Source: Gemmatimonadota bacterium
GTDB taxonomy: Bacteria; ARS69
Assembly (NCBI GenBank): GCA_030747075.1
Contig: JASLLL010000002.1
Coordinates: 1 to 64,000 of the forward strand
DNA: 64,000 nt
Reading direction: 5' to 3'
The position numbers and the translations under genes are program-made. Of the stretch, positions 32,229-40,287 are shown in pieces. Each line of letters starts with the position of its first letter. Within the stretch, counting starts at the first letter, position 1. The notes beneath the pieces are model-generated. The model had not been told where the DNA came from. It did no database searches and saw only the letters and a list, made by a program, of their open reading frames with translations.

Positions 32229-34436
32229 CTACTTCCCCTCTGCGCTCTCCAGCAACCCCTCGACCTGCGCACGCGCACCGGCATCCGTCGCGGGCAGAAG
32301 CCGGAGGGCGCGCCGCAGATCCTCCCGCGCGCCGTCGTGATCCCCTGCCGCAAGCCGAACCTCTCCGCGGGATGCGAGGTAGTACGGATCCTCCGGCATG
32401 CGACGCACCGCCTCCGTCAGGAGGTCGAGCGATTCCGGCACGCCCTCCGGCCGCTGCGCAAGGAGGAGCGCCAGGTTGTTCATGGCATCCGTATGCGAAG
32501 GGTTGACCGCCAGCGTCGCGCGATAGAGCGCGATCGCCTCCGCAACGACCCCGGCACCGGAGAGAAGGCTCCCCGCATCAAAGAGCTCGGCGGGATCTGC
32601 CGGGTCTCCTCCCGCTTCCCGCAAGAGAGCACTCCATGCATCGCGCCGCCCGGCCACGAGTTCAGCTTCGGCCCGTGTTCGCAGGAAGGCCGCGTTGTCC
32701 CGCGCTTCCCGCATGGACGACAGATCCTCCAGCGTGCGCACCGCCCCGTCCGCATCTCCGCCGCGGAGCGCCGCCGCCGCGCCTGCCCAGCGCGAGAGGA
32801 ACGCCCCGGCATTGATCGCCGAAAGACGCGCCATTTCGTCGCGTGCGGCCCGTGCATCCGCCCCTCGCAACGACATCACCGAACCGGGTCGCCGCGGATC
32901 CACCGCCACGAGTTCCCCGGACGCGAGAAGCTCCCGATGCGCCGCGTGCGGCGTGTCGCGACGCAGAAACACCTCCGCGTGGTCATCCCAGTACGCCAGT
33001 CCCCATGCCGGATCCTCGCGAAGGACATCACCGATCCGGTCGTCCGTCTCCCCGCCTTTCCGGCGAATCATGGCGAACTGCACTTCGTAACGGTCCAGCA
33101 CCTCGCGCCATCCGGGCACCGCCTGCAAGACGCGGTAGTACCCCTCTTTCCAGAACGACTCCGGATAGGCTTCCAGGCGGGCGTCTACGAAGACCGGCAT
33201 TCGCTCCGGGCCGAATCGCCACAGAAGAGCGCTCGCCCAGAGGTCCGTGTTGAAGACGGGGCCTTGCAGGTGGTGGGTCTCAATGAAGTCCAGGGCGGCG
33301 GTCGGATAGTGCTTCGCGTCCTTTCCAAAGCCGAACGGGAACGGCGTTCCGTCCAGCGTGCGCGAACCGGCCCAGGATGCCGCCGCCAGGGCCACGAGAA
33401 GGGCGGCCCACTCCGTCGAGGGTACGCCCGCAATCCTCCGGGCACGCCGCGAAAGGTCCGCCGCAAGGCCTCCCCAGGTCTGCGCAAGAACCGGCGCCGC
33501 CACGACGGCAAAGGGAAGAATCCCGCGGACCGCACGAAAGGCGAGAAACCCGAACCCCGCCAGGACGATCAGGCCCGCGAAATCCACGCGCCGCCTTCGC
33601 AGCACCAGCCCGACCAGCAGGAGCCCTGCCACCAGATCAAACGGCCAGTCGGTCGCCAGATTGACCGGTCGATACTCTCCGATCATCGAAGTGAATCCGG
33701 AGTTCGTGAAGAAGAGGAAGGGAAGGACCAGCGGTTTGAGACCGCTCGGGTTGATGAGCGCCATGGTCGCGAAGGGGAGGGCTGCCGCGATCGCGGAGTA
33801 GAGAAGAAGTGGTCGAAAGCGCGCATCATCCTGCCGGGTTCGCGTGCCGGAACGGATGCGACGATCGAGGAGTTCCCCCGCAATCGTCCCGCCCAGGAAG
33901 AGCACCCCGAAGAGCACGCCGGAGTGGATGTGCCCCCAGACGGCCAGAAGCACCGGCAGCGGCCACAGAGACTCGCGGCGACCGGCACAGTAGTCCCGAA
34001 CCCACGACTGAAGAAGCGCCAGGAACACCAGCGTCGCCAGGAAGGGCCGAACGAAGAAGCGCGGCTGCATGGCGACGAGCAGCAGGATCACGAGGGCTGC
34101 CGCGACAGCCTGCGGCGCCCCTTCGCGGAGAGCCGTCCTCCGGAGAATGAGCGCGGCCAGCAGTACGATCAGCATCCGCAGGAGGATGAGTCCGCCAACG
34201 CCTGCCGAGCGATCCACCAGATGGAGCGCGACTTCTCCCAGCCACTGATGCACCGGATAGGGATGGCCGGGGAATGTATGGCTCAGAAAATCCGTGTCCG
34301 GGATGGCATGCGTCGCGAGGATCCTCTCCCCTACGGCAAGATGCCCGCCCAGATCGAGATTCGTGATGCGGAAACAGGAGAGAAGGAGTGCCACGACCAC
34401 CAGCAGGACCAGCCCGACGACCCCGGCCCGACTCAT
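32229..34436 (-). CDS. Multi-span membrane protein with C-terminal TPR region
   Basis: This is a 735-residue integral membrane protein. There are about 10-12 hydrophobic helices in residues 1-410. They include motifs seen in GT-C-like or DUF-type bacterial membrane proteins, such as NLDLGGHLAVGERI with an early acidic residue and HTFPGHPYPVHQWL. An extracytoplasmic part with several TPR-like units fills the last 200 residues (for example AEAIALYRATLAVNPSHTDAMNNLALLL). It follows a Dpm1-type glycosyltransferase with an ATGA overlap. That suggests it uses or handles lipid-linked sugar from that enzyme, perhaps as a GT-C transferase. No catalytic DXD could be assigned with certainty. Confidence 0.6.
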   Translation of the reverse strand: MSRAGVVGLVLLVVVALLLSCFRITNLDLGGHLAVGERILATHAIPDTDFLSHTFPGHPYPVHQWLGEVALHLVDRSAGVGGLILLRMLIVLLAALILRRTALREGAPQAVAAALVILLLVAMQPRFFVRPFLATLVFLALLQSWVRDYCAGRRESLWPLPVLLAVWGHIHSGVLFGVLFLGGTIAGELLDRRIRSGTRTRQDDARFRPLLLYSAIAAALPFATMALINPSGLKPLVLPFLFFTNSGFTSMIGEYRPVNLATDWPFDLVAGLLLVGLVLRRRRVDFAGLIVLAGFGFLAFRAVRGILPFAVVAAPVLAQTWGGLAADLSRRARRIAGVPSTEWAALLVALAAASWAGSRTLDGTPFPFGFGKDAKHYPTAALDFIETHHLQGPVFNTDLWASALLWRFGPERMPVFVDARLEAYPESFWKEGYYRVLQAVPGWREVLDRYEVQFAMIRRKGGETDDRIGDVLREDPAWGLAYWDDHAEVFLRRDTPHAAHRELLASGELVAVDPRRPGSVMSLRGADARAARDEMARLSAINAGAFLSRWAGAAAALRGGDADGAVRTLEDLSSMREARDNAAFLRTRAEAELVAGRRDAWSALLREAGGDPADPAELFDAGSLLSGAGVVAEAIALYRATLAVNPSHTDAMNNLALLLAQRPEGVPESLDLLTEAVRRMPEDPYYLASRGEVRLAAGDHDGAREDLRRALRLLPATDAGARAQVEGLLESAEGK

Positions 34437-35152
34437 CCGCCCCTCCCGATCAGTTCCCGGAACTTCAGGCGAAGAACCATCGTGTAGCCGTCCAGCAGAA
34501 GGCGCATCCCGAGCTTGGAATCACCCGTCGTACGGTCCACGAAAGCCAGCGGGATCTCCACGATCCGGCACCCCGCTCGATGCGCCCGGAACAACACCTC
34601 CTGCACAATCGACGGCCCCGCCGAGACCAGGGTGGCGGGAGACACCGCTTCCATTGCGGACCTGCGAAACGCCCGATACCCGGAGTTGCAGTCACCCACC
34701 GGCATCCCCAGAAGCACCCGGATGTACGCATTGGCGAGAATCGTCAGCACGCGGCGCGGAAACGATCGGTCTTCATCAGAGCCGCCGGGGACGAATCGGG
34801 ACGCCAGCACCACATCCGCGCCGTTCTCGATCTCGCGAAGGAAACGCGGGATCAGCGCCGGATCGTGGGAGAAGTCCGCATCCATCTCCAGGATGACCTC
34901 GGCCCCCAGAGAAAGCGCGTGAAGGAAGCCATCCCGCCCCGCGAGTCCTCGCCCTCTGGGGGGATCTCTGTGGAGCACACGCACCCGGTCGTCTTCGGAT
35001 GCCAGCGTGTCGGCCAGCTCTCCGGTTCCGTCCGGAGACCGGTCATCCACGACCAGTATGCCCGCGTCCGGTGCCACTGCGCGGATGCGCTCCACGAGCG
35101 CCACGAGATTGGGGGCTTCGTTGTAGGTCGGTATGATGACAACGGTCCGCAC
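34433..35152 (-). CDS. Polyprenol-phosphate mannosyl/glucosyltransferase-like GT2
   Basis: The 239-residue soluble family 2 glycosyltransferase resembles the dolichol-phosphate mannose synthase group. Motifs are TVVIIPTYNEAPNL at the N-terminus, VVDDRSPDGT, the nucleotide-sugar DXD in EMDADFSHDP, and NSGYRAFRR. No C-terminal membrane helices are present. It would load a sugar on polyprenyl phosphate for periplasmic transferases. The GTG at 35150-35152 is preceded by GGGAGGG. It overlaps the next gene (membrane TPR protein) by ATGA, so it likely supplies that protein. Confidence 0.85.
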   Translation of the reverse strand: MRTVVIIPTYNEAPNLVALVERIRAVAPDAGILVVDDRSPDGTGELADTLASEDDRVRVLHRDPPRGRGLAGRDGFLHALSLGAEVILEMDADFSHDPALIPRFLREIENGADVVLASRFVPGGSDEDRSFPRRVLTILANAYIRVLLGMPVGDCNSGYRAFRRSAMEAVSPATLVSAGPSIVQEVLFRAHRAGCRIVEIPLAFVDRTTGDSKLGMRLLLDGYTMVLRLKFRELIGRGG

Positions 35153-35239
35153 GCAATCCCTCCCGGTCGACCGGCATCTTACCCGAGGGAAGCGGAAGAG
35201 GAATCGTGTTTTCCTGCCGGAGGAGACCCGCCCGCACAC

Positions 35240-35269
35240 AAAAAAGGGGGGAGCCTCCCGGCCCCCCCC
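35240..35269 (-). terminator. Rho-independent terminator of the selenoprotein gene
   Basis: Read on the minus strand, a G-rich arm pairs with a C-rich arm to form about nine pairs (including a G-U) around a GGGA tetraloop. A run of six T (positions 35245 to 35240) follows. It lies 26 bases after the stop of the Omp28-like gene. Confidence 0.85.
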
Positions 35270-35294
35270 TGGTCCATCACGGAATCCTGCGGGA

Positions 35295-37340
35295 TCAGCG
35301 CGTCAGCACCATCTCCCGCGCCAGCGTCTCACCAGCCGCCTTCAGCCGGTAGAGGTAGACACCACTCGCAACCGGACTCCCTTTCGCGTCCCGACCGTCC
35401 CACACCACCGTGTGTCGGCCCTGCGTGAAGGTTCCGTCCGCCAGATCCACGACCTTACGACCCGCGATATTGAATACCGCCAGATCGACCGCGCCGTCCC
35501 GGGGAACCGAGAAGGCGATCGTCGTGGACGCGGCCGGAGTGAAGGGGTTGGGCGCGTTCTGGGAGAGCGTCAGAGCGGACGCCATCGGCCCCGTCTCCAC
35601 GCCGGTCGTGAGACCTTCGAGCATCCAGTCCAGCACGCGACCCATGACATCGGTCTTTGTGTTCGGGCTGGAAGTGTCCTGGATTCCCTCGAAGGCTGCG
35701 GCCAGCATGACGGTCCGGTAGGTACCGGAGTCATACCGAATCCCGACAGGCCCGACCGATGAGTTGAGCCAGGTGGCCCCTCCCGCACCGGGTGCCATGT
35801 CATCCGCGTAATCGGGGTAAGGCGGACTCATGGCGAACGAGAGCCCGTCTCCGATCGGATCCGCCGCAACGCCGGACGCATTCGCACAACCGGAGTCGTC
35901 GTTCCACGACGCGACATTCAGATAGTCCGTCGTGAAAGTGTTGGCGCCCTTGTCGGACAGATAACCGTGGCTCGTCAGGAAGAAGTTCCCGCCCGCATCC
36001 AGGTAGCTGACGATCTTGGCCTGGCTGTTGGCGCCGATCGTCTTGACCTGAAACTCGCCGGTCATCCAGATCACGGCGTCGTAGTAGCCCATGTAGATCT
36101 CGTCCGGACCCGCCAGGAGCGCCGCATTGTCCCAGTGAACGGCGGAATACCCCGAACCGGATATGGCCGCCAGATAGGACGCTTCGTAGCTGTAATTCCG
36201 GTCATCATCCACAAGAAGAACCGCTGGAGTTCCGGAGAATGTGTGGACCTCGTCCGAACCCCCGTTGCCGGCACCCAGTGTGGGGGTGGCATCCACGAGC
36301 ATGGACGCAAGACCACTGTTCCCCTGCGGGTCCAGCGTGACGGTCACCGTCTCCACCTGTCCCGGAACCATGGAGGGAATGGTGACGCTGGAGCCATTTG
36401 ACGCGCCCCAGGCCACTTCCGCGCTCCAGGCCGGCGGAACATTCGCGGTCGAGACGACCACATCGTCGGAAAGCATGCCCGTGTAGGTGACCTCATGCGT
36501 AAAGACCACCGGAGCACCCGGAGTTGTCTTCCGGACCGGGGCGTCCACCCCCGCAACCTGAGCCGAGTAGGCCGGATACATATAGCCCGAGTTCAGCATC
36601 TTCTTGTTCCCTGTCCGCTGAACATAGGCGACTCCGTGGAGCTTCGAAATATCCCACGGCGTGTCCGGTCCCACGACATCCAGATTGAAGTTGTGCACGA
36701 TCTGGGCGGTTTCCCCGCCGTTGCTGATCGTGAGCGGAGAATCGGGGAGGAGATCCCGCCCGATCCCGTGCCAGTTGTTCCAGCCATTGGTTCCGCAGCA
36801 ATAGAACACATCATCTTCATAGATGGCGGCGCCCACGGTGCAGTTTCCGGGATTGGTGATGACCTCGCCCGGCGCAACCTCCAGATCGATGACCATCGTT
36901 CCCGTCCGGGCCGCCTCGTCAAAGATGACATATCCCGACACCGTGATCTTGGCCTGCGAAGCCAGGTGGCTCACGACGGTCGGCTGGTAGTACGGGTACA
37001 TATCCGTCCCGCCGCCAACCTCGTTGTCGTACCCGTCGAAATAGACATCCGGCACACCGCCGACCCCGTAGTAGTTCCCGCGGGCCTGCGCGTCCGGATG
37101 AACGATCGCACCGCTGTTGTGCCAGTCGACGGTGATGAACTCCGCCCTCGTGTACTCGTCCTCAAGCTGCTTCAACGCCGCACGGGCGTCAGGGCAGTAT
37201 GGTCAAGTGGTGAAGCCGAACTCTTCGGCATAGACCGTCCTCGGGACCAGTGTGGCGTTTGCCGCCACCGGAGCCAGTGCGAGGGCGAGAACCAGCACGC
37301 CGAGCGTGCCTCCCGCCACCTTGCGTGTCGTTCTGTTCAA
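35295..37340 (-). CDS. Omp28-like secreted selenoprotein (UPYC thioredoxin-like domain, FlgD-like tail)
   Basis: The gene reads through one in-frame TGA (37203-37205), which I interpret as selenocysteine 46; the full product would be 681 residues. A TTG start at 37338-37340 has AAGGAG eight bases before it. A signal peptide (VLVLALALAPVAANA) follows, then VYAEEFGFTT-U-PYCPDARAAL, a thioredoxin-like UxxC in an Omp28-type context. After TGA the frame is open for about 635 codons. These encode the rest of the thioredoxin-like fold (FITVDWHN, GGVPDVYFDGYD), a beta region, a GATase-like domain (AVLLVDDDRNYSYE, YDAVIWMTGE) and a C-terminal FlgD-like domain ending LAREMVLTR. A Cys version of the motif (TCINC) occurs in the Omp28-like gene at 39007-40287. 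If TGA were a stop, only a 45-residue peptide would be made, ending exactly at the redox motif. Sec-synthesis genes are not in this window. Confidence 0.8.
37167..37197 (-). promoter_or_regulatory. Bacterial SECIS-like hairpin directly after the in-frame TGA
   Basis: On the minus strand, starting five bases after the TGA, CUGC pairs with GCAG. Above a small internal loop, UGACGCC pairs with GGCGUUG (two G-U pairs). The apical loop is CGUGC. The loop GU lies about 19-20 bases after the TGA, within the 16-37 base range known for bacterial SECIS elements. No SelB-binding assay or covariation is available from one sequence. Confidence 0.6.
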
Positions 37341-37401
37341 GGTGTGCTCTCCTTTCGGTGCGTGGAATCCGGCCATACCGGGTTCCGGATAAGCCGGGTC
37401 C

Positions 37402-38937
37402 CTAGCGGACCAGGATCAGGGTCTTCGCCCTCTTTCCGAGGGGGGTGGTCAGTTGGTAGAAATAAGTGCCACTGGCGACAAGACCGCCGTGGTCATCCGT
37501 TCCGTCCCAGACGAGACGGTGCGGCCCCACGCCGGCGGGACCGTCGAGCAGTGTCCGGACGGTCCGGCCCGCGACATCGTGAATACGAAGAGTGGCCCAG
37601 TCGGCGCGCGGCAGCGAAAAGCGAATGGAAGCCGCGGTCCGTACCGGGTTGGGGGCATTCTGCTCCAGAAGGACTCCGGACGCATCCGGCGTCAGAGCCT
37701 CCACGCCGGTGGCGCTGCCGCAGATCACCGTGACACCGAAGTCCGCGCCCAGCAAAGGGTCTCCCAGCGAGGCTGTTCCCAGAACCGCGTACCCCGCACC
37801 GATCGACCCGGGGAACGCATCCACACGGATCGTATCCGACTGCCCGGCGGCCATCGCCCAGTCCACGCCCGCGGGATAGCACGCCATCCCGATGCAGACA
37901 TCCGCCGTCCACATGGCGGGCATGGTGGACGAATCACAGTACAGGTGGATGGTGTCCGATCCGGCAGAGTGATTCGTCAGCAGGTAGAAGAAGTCCGCCA
38001 GTTGCCAGGGAGCGGGCACGGTCGTCGTGGCTCCGCCCAAAGGCGTCACGGTGTAGTACGGAGTGTCGCCGCAGACCACGGTCAGAGGAAACTCATCCGA
38101 CTGGTCCGGGGTCTGCACCTGGAGAACCGCGTGCCCCACGCCGACCGACCCGGGGAACGCATCGACGCGAATGGTATCCGACTGTCCCGGAGCCATCGCC
38201 CAGTCCACACCGGCCGGGTAACACGCCATCCCGATGCAGACATCCGCCGTCCACAGTGCGGGCATCGTGGATGAATCACAGTACAGGTGAACCGTATCCG
38301 CAACGGTCGAGTGGTTCGTGATCACATAGAACATGTCCGCAAGGCTCCACGGCGCGGCGACCGTCTCCACATTCCCGCCGGTCGGCACCACCGAGAAGTA
38401 GCTTCCGCTTCCGCACACAATGGTGATGTCTCTCTCTACGCGAAGCCCCGGGTTCCCCAGCGACTGCACCTGAAGAACCGCATGGCCCACGCCGACCGAG
38501 CCGGGAAATGCATCGACCCGGACGGTATCCGACTGCCCGGGCGCCATCGCCCAGTCCACGCCGGTCGGGTAGCACGCCATCCCGATGCAGACATCCGCCG
38601 TCCACAGGGCGGGCATCGTGGATGAGTCGCAGTAGAGACGAATGGTATCCGCGACTGCGGAGTGGTTGGTGAGCACATAGAAGAGATCCGCGAGGTTCCA
38701 CGGGGCGGAGGCCGTCGCGACATCTCCCGTCACGGGCTCCACCGTAAATCCAAACGCTCCACGGACTCCGGCGCCCATCTCTCCCCGCGACTCCAGGCCG
38801 GCATCCGCAGTCGGCACGGCGGAACGAGTCAGATGGGAGATGGACCGGGCGGGGGAATCCACCGGAAAGAGGAAGCCGATGATGAGGGCCAGACACAGAA
38901 ACGCGCAGACCGCAGGGAAACGATTGGTGCACCACAT
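37402..38937 (-). CDS. Secreted protein with three tandem ~113-residue repeats and FlgD-like C-terminus
   Basis: The 511-residue protein has a signal peptide (hydrophobic about residues 9-24), three near-identical units (about residues 64-176, 180-290 and 295-407) and a C-terminal FlgD-like domain (about 420-511). Each unit carries APWxLADxFYxxTNHS, LYCDSSTMPA, DVCIGMACYP and QSDTxRVDAFPGS. Four cysteines per unit are conserved, so disulfides are likely. The tail has NAPNPVRTAASIRFSLP, GRTVRTLLDG and a final KTLILVR, resembling type IX-like sorting tails. Function is unknown; a cell-surface or released structural protein seems likely. A good promoter lies upstream at 38964-38993, and GGAGGA serves as ribosome binding site. 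The selenoprotein gene follows after 61 bases. Confidence 0.8.
   Translation of the reverse strand: MWCTNRFPAVCAFLCLALIIGFLFPVDSPARSISHLTRSAVPTADAGLESRGEMGAGVRGAFGFTVEPVTGDVATASAPWNLADLFYVLTNHSAVADTIRLYCDSSTMPALWTADVCIGMACYPTGVDWAMAPGQSDTVRVDAFPGSVGVGHAVLQVQSLGNPGLRVERDITIVCGSGSYFSVVPTGGNVETVAAPWSLADMFYVITNHSTVADTVHLYCDSSTMPALWTADVCIGMACYPAGVDWAMAPGQSDTIRVDAFPGSVGVGHAVLQVQTPDQSDEFPLTVVCGDTPYYTVTPLGGATTTVPAPWQLADFFYLLTNHSAGSDTIHLYCDSSTMPAMWTADVCIGMACYPAGVDWAMAAGQSDTIRVDAFPGSIGAGYAVLGTASLGDPLLGADFGVTVICGSATGVEALTPDASGVLLEQNAPNPVRTAASIRFSLPRADWATLRIHDVAGRTVRTLLDGPAGVGPHRLVWDGTDDHGGLVASGTYFYQLTTPLGKRAKTLILVR
37717..38748 (-). repeat. Three in-frame tandem coding repeats of about 340-350 bp
   Basis: The three repeats lie at about 38410-38748, 38068-38400 and 37717-38055, in transcription order. 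A shared string beginning ACGCCATCCC on the plus strand recurs at 37881, 38223 and 38574 (spacing 342 and 351). The similarity covers whole domains and keeps the frame, so this is internal gene duplication rather than a mobile or CRISPR repeat. Confidence 0.9.
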
Positions 38938-38963
38938 AGAAGAATCCTCCAGAGTTGAAGCCC

Positions 38964-38993
38964 ATCATATCAGATTCCGGGGGGGAACTTCAA
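38964..38993 (-). promoter_or_regulatory. Promoter of the three-repeat protein and probably the selenoprotein
   Basis: On the minus strand TTGAAG (38988-38993) lies 18 bases from TATGAT (38964-38969), the best -10 box of the window. It sits 27 bases before the ATG at 38935-38937. No terminator separates the repeat-protein gene from the selenoprotein gene, so both may use it. Confidence 0.65.
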
Positions 38994-39006
38994 ACCCGTG
39001 TGAATC

Positions 39007-40287
39007 TCAGCGAGCCAGTACCGTCTGAAGAACCTCCCCTGTGGCGTCATCCTGCACAAAAACGGCCACTCCGAGGTTCGATTCTTCCTTCCAGACCGCC
39101 TCCGCGGGAAAGCTGTGCGAGAACTCCGCAATCTCGCCCGCCTGCATGGCCGGAAGAGCCTCCTCTGAAACCCAGCGCGCCACAAAGTTGAAAATGGTAC
39201 CGGGGGGAAGAGCGGGAACGGTCAGGATACCGTCTTCAATCAGCACGAGCCGCAGGACGGCCTCGCCCGCGCCCAATGCGGAACGCGCCTTCACGAGAAC
39301 CGTGAGCCCCGGCGTACCGGCGACGGTGAAGTCCCGGGCGCGAAGAGCAATGGAGCAGGTGTTGTCGCATCCGGCCAGGTACGAGCCCGCAAGGGTCCGG
39401 TAGCGGCTGAGTTGCGACTCTTGCGCCTCTTCCACCCGTTCCGTTCCGTTGAACACGACGGACGGATAGGGCGGCGCTCCCGACGGATAGTAGTAGTGCT
39501 GCCGCAGGATTGCGTCGGGGTAGTCCGTGTAGAGTTCGTAAACGGGCTGTCCGGTGTGATACTCCACGACCACGAACCGTTCGTCGAAGTCCTCGTACAC
39601 GGCGTGCAGAGAGTCCGCTGCGGGACCGCAGTTGATGCAGGTCTGGTAGGTGAACATCTCCGCAAGCACGCCGGGAAGCGGCCCGAGTTCCGCAGAGGCA
39701 TCCACGGTGTCTCCCACGGCCACTTCCACAGTGAAGGGCGCGGTGTCCGCGAATCCGTCCAGGCGCAGGACAAAGCGCGCGTCCCCCGGAGGCAGGCTGT
39801 CGACGACGGCGGGGGTGGTTCTGCCCGTGGGCGTGAACTCCCCGGGCGCACCCTCCACAAGGATGGCGGCCCCCGAAAGATCCGCCTGCGTCATCTCGTC
39901 GGTGGAGGCAATGCGGGCGGAACCCGTGGTCTGGAGCATCATCTCGAATGACACCGAGGTCGTCCCCGCCGCCGCCACCATCGCCGACGCGGACTCGGGA
40001 GTGGCGGCATAGAACTCGCGCGAAACACGCACCGTGTGCATCCCCGCCGCAAGCGGCCCCAGTACGCAGGGCGCGGTTCGGGACTGGGCCACTCCGTCGA
40101 GCGTCACCGAAACCCCCGCCACACTGGACTCCACGGACAGGAACCCCTGCGTCGGTTCGATGAGAGAGTCCCGGCAGCCCGCCGCCGACATCAGACCCAG
40201 CGCAGCCAGCGCGACACAGGCCGTCCCCGCGCGGCGAAGCCATGGCAGAGCGTGGCGGGGAGCGCCCGCTAGAATCGGCTGACCCAT
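39007..40287 (-). CDS. Omp28-like lipoprotein with PEGA domain and CxxC thioredoxin-like domain
   Basis: The 426-residue protein has a lipoprotein signal (LMSAAGC, lipidated Cys near residue 38). A PEGA-like beta domain follows (FLSVESSVAGVSVTLDG to GMHTVRVSREFY). Next is an Omp28-related thioredoxin-like domain with MFTYQTCINCGPAADSL, VVVEYHTGQP and PYPSVVFNGTERV, then a beta-rich tail. The CINC pair aligns with UPYC of the selenoprotein downstream. I chose the ATG at 40285-40287, preceded by AAGGTGAA; a longer frame is open but lacks a signal sequence. It overlaps the barrel gene by 19 bases, so the two are coupled. A surface-exposed thiol-oxidoreductase or binding role is inferred. Confidence 0.75.
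   Translation of the reverse strand: MGQPILAGAPRHALPWLRRAGTACVALAALGLMSAAGCRDSLIEPTQGFLSVESSVAGVSVTLDGVAQSRTAPCVLGPLAAGMHTVRVSREFYAATPESASAMVAAAGTTSVSFEMMLQTTGSARIASTDEMTQADLSGAAILVEGAPGEFTPTGRTTPAVVDSLPPGDARFVLRLDGFADTAPFTVEVAVGDTVDASAELGPLPGVLAEMFTYQTCINCGPAADSLHAVYEDFDERFVVVEYHTGQPVYELYTDYPDAILRQHYYYPSGAPPYPSVVFNGTERVEEAQESQLSRYRTLAGSYLAGCDNTCSIALRARDFTVAGTPGLTVLVKARSALGAGEAVLRLVLIEDGILTVPALPPGTIFNFVARWVSEEALPAMQAGEIAEFSHSFPAEAVWKEESNLGVAVFVQDDATGEVLQTVLAR

Noticed and set aside
35295-37175. Calling the Omp28-like gene from the TTG at 37175
   Set aside because: This removes the signal peptide and the redox motif and leaves the ribosome binding site and signal sequence upstream unexplained; reading TGA as Sec explains all of them.
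37203-37205. Interpreting the TGA as a pseudogene nonsense mutation
   Set aside because: There is no other stop or frameshift in 681 codons, and the TGA falls precisely on a catalytic Cys position followed by a SECIS-like hairpin. A sequencing error cannot be fully excluded.
37717-38748. CRISPR or transposon-type repeats
   Set aside because: The period is about 340-350 bases, the frame is conserved and the whole unit is coding.
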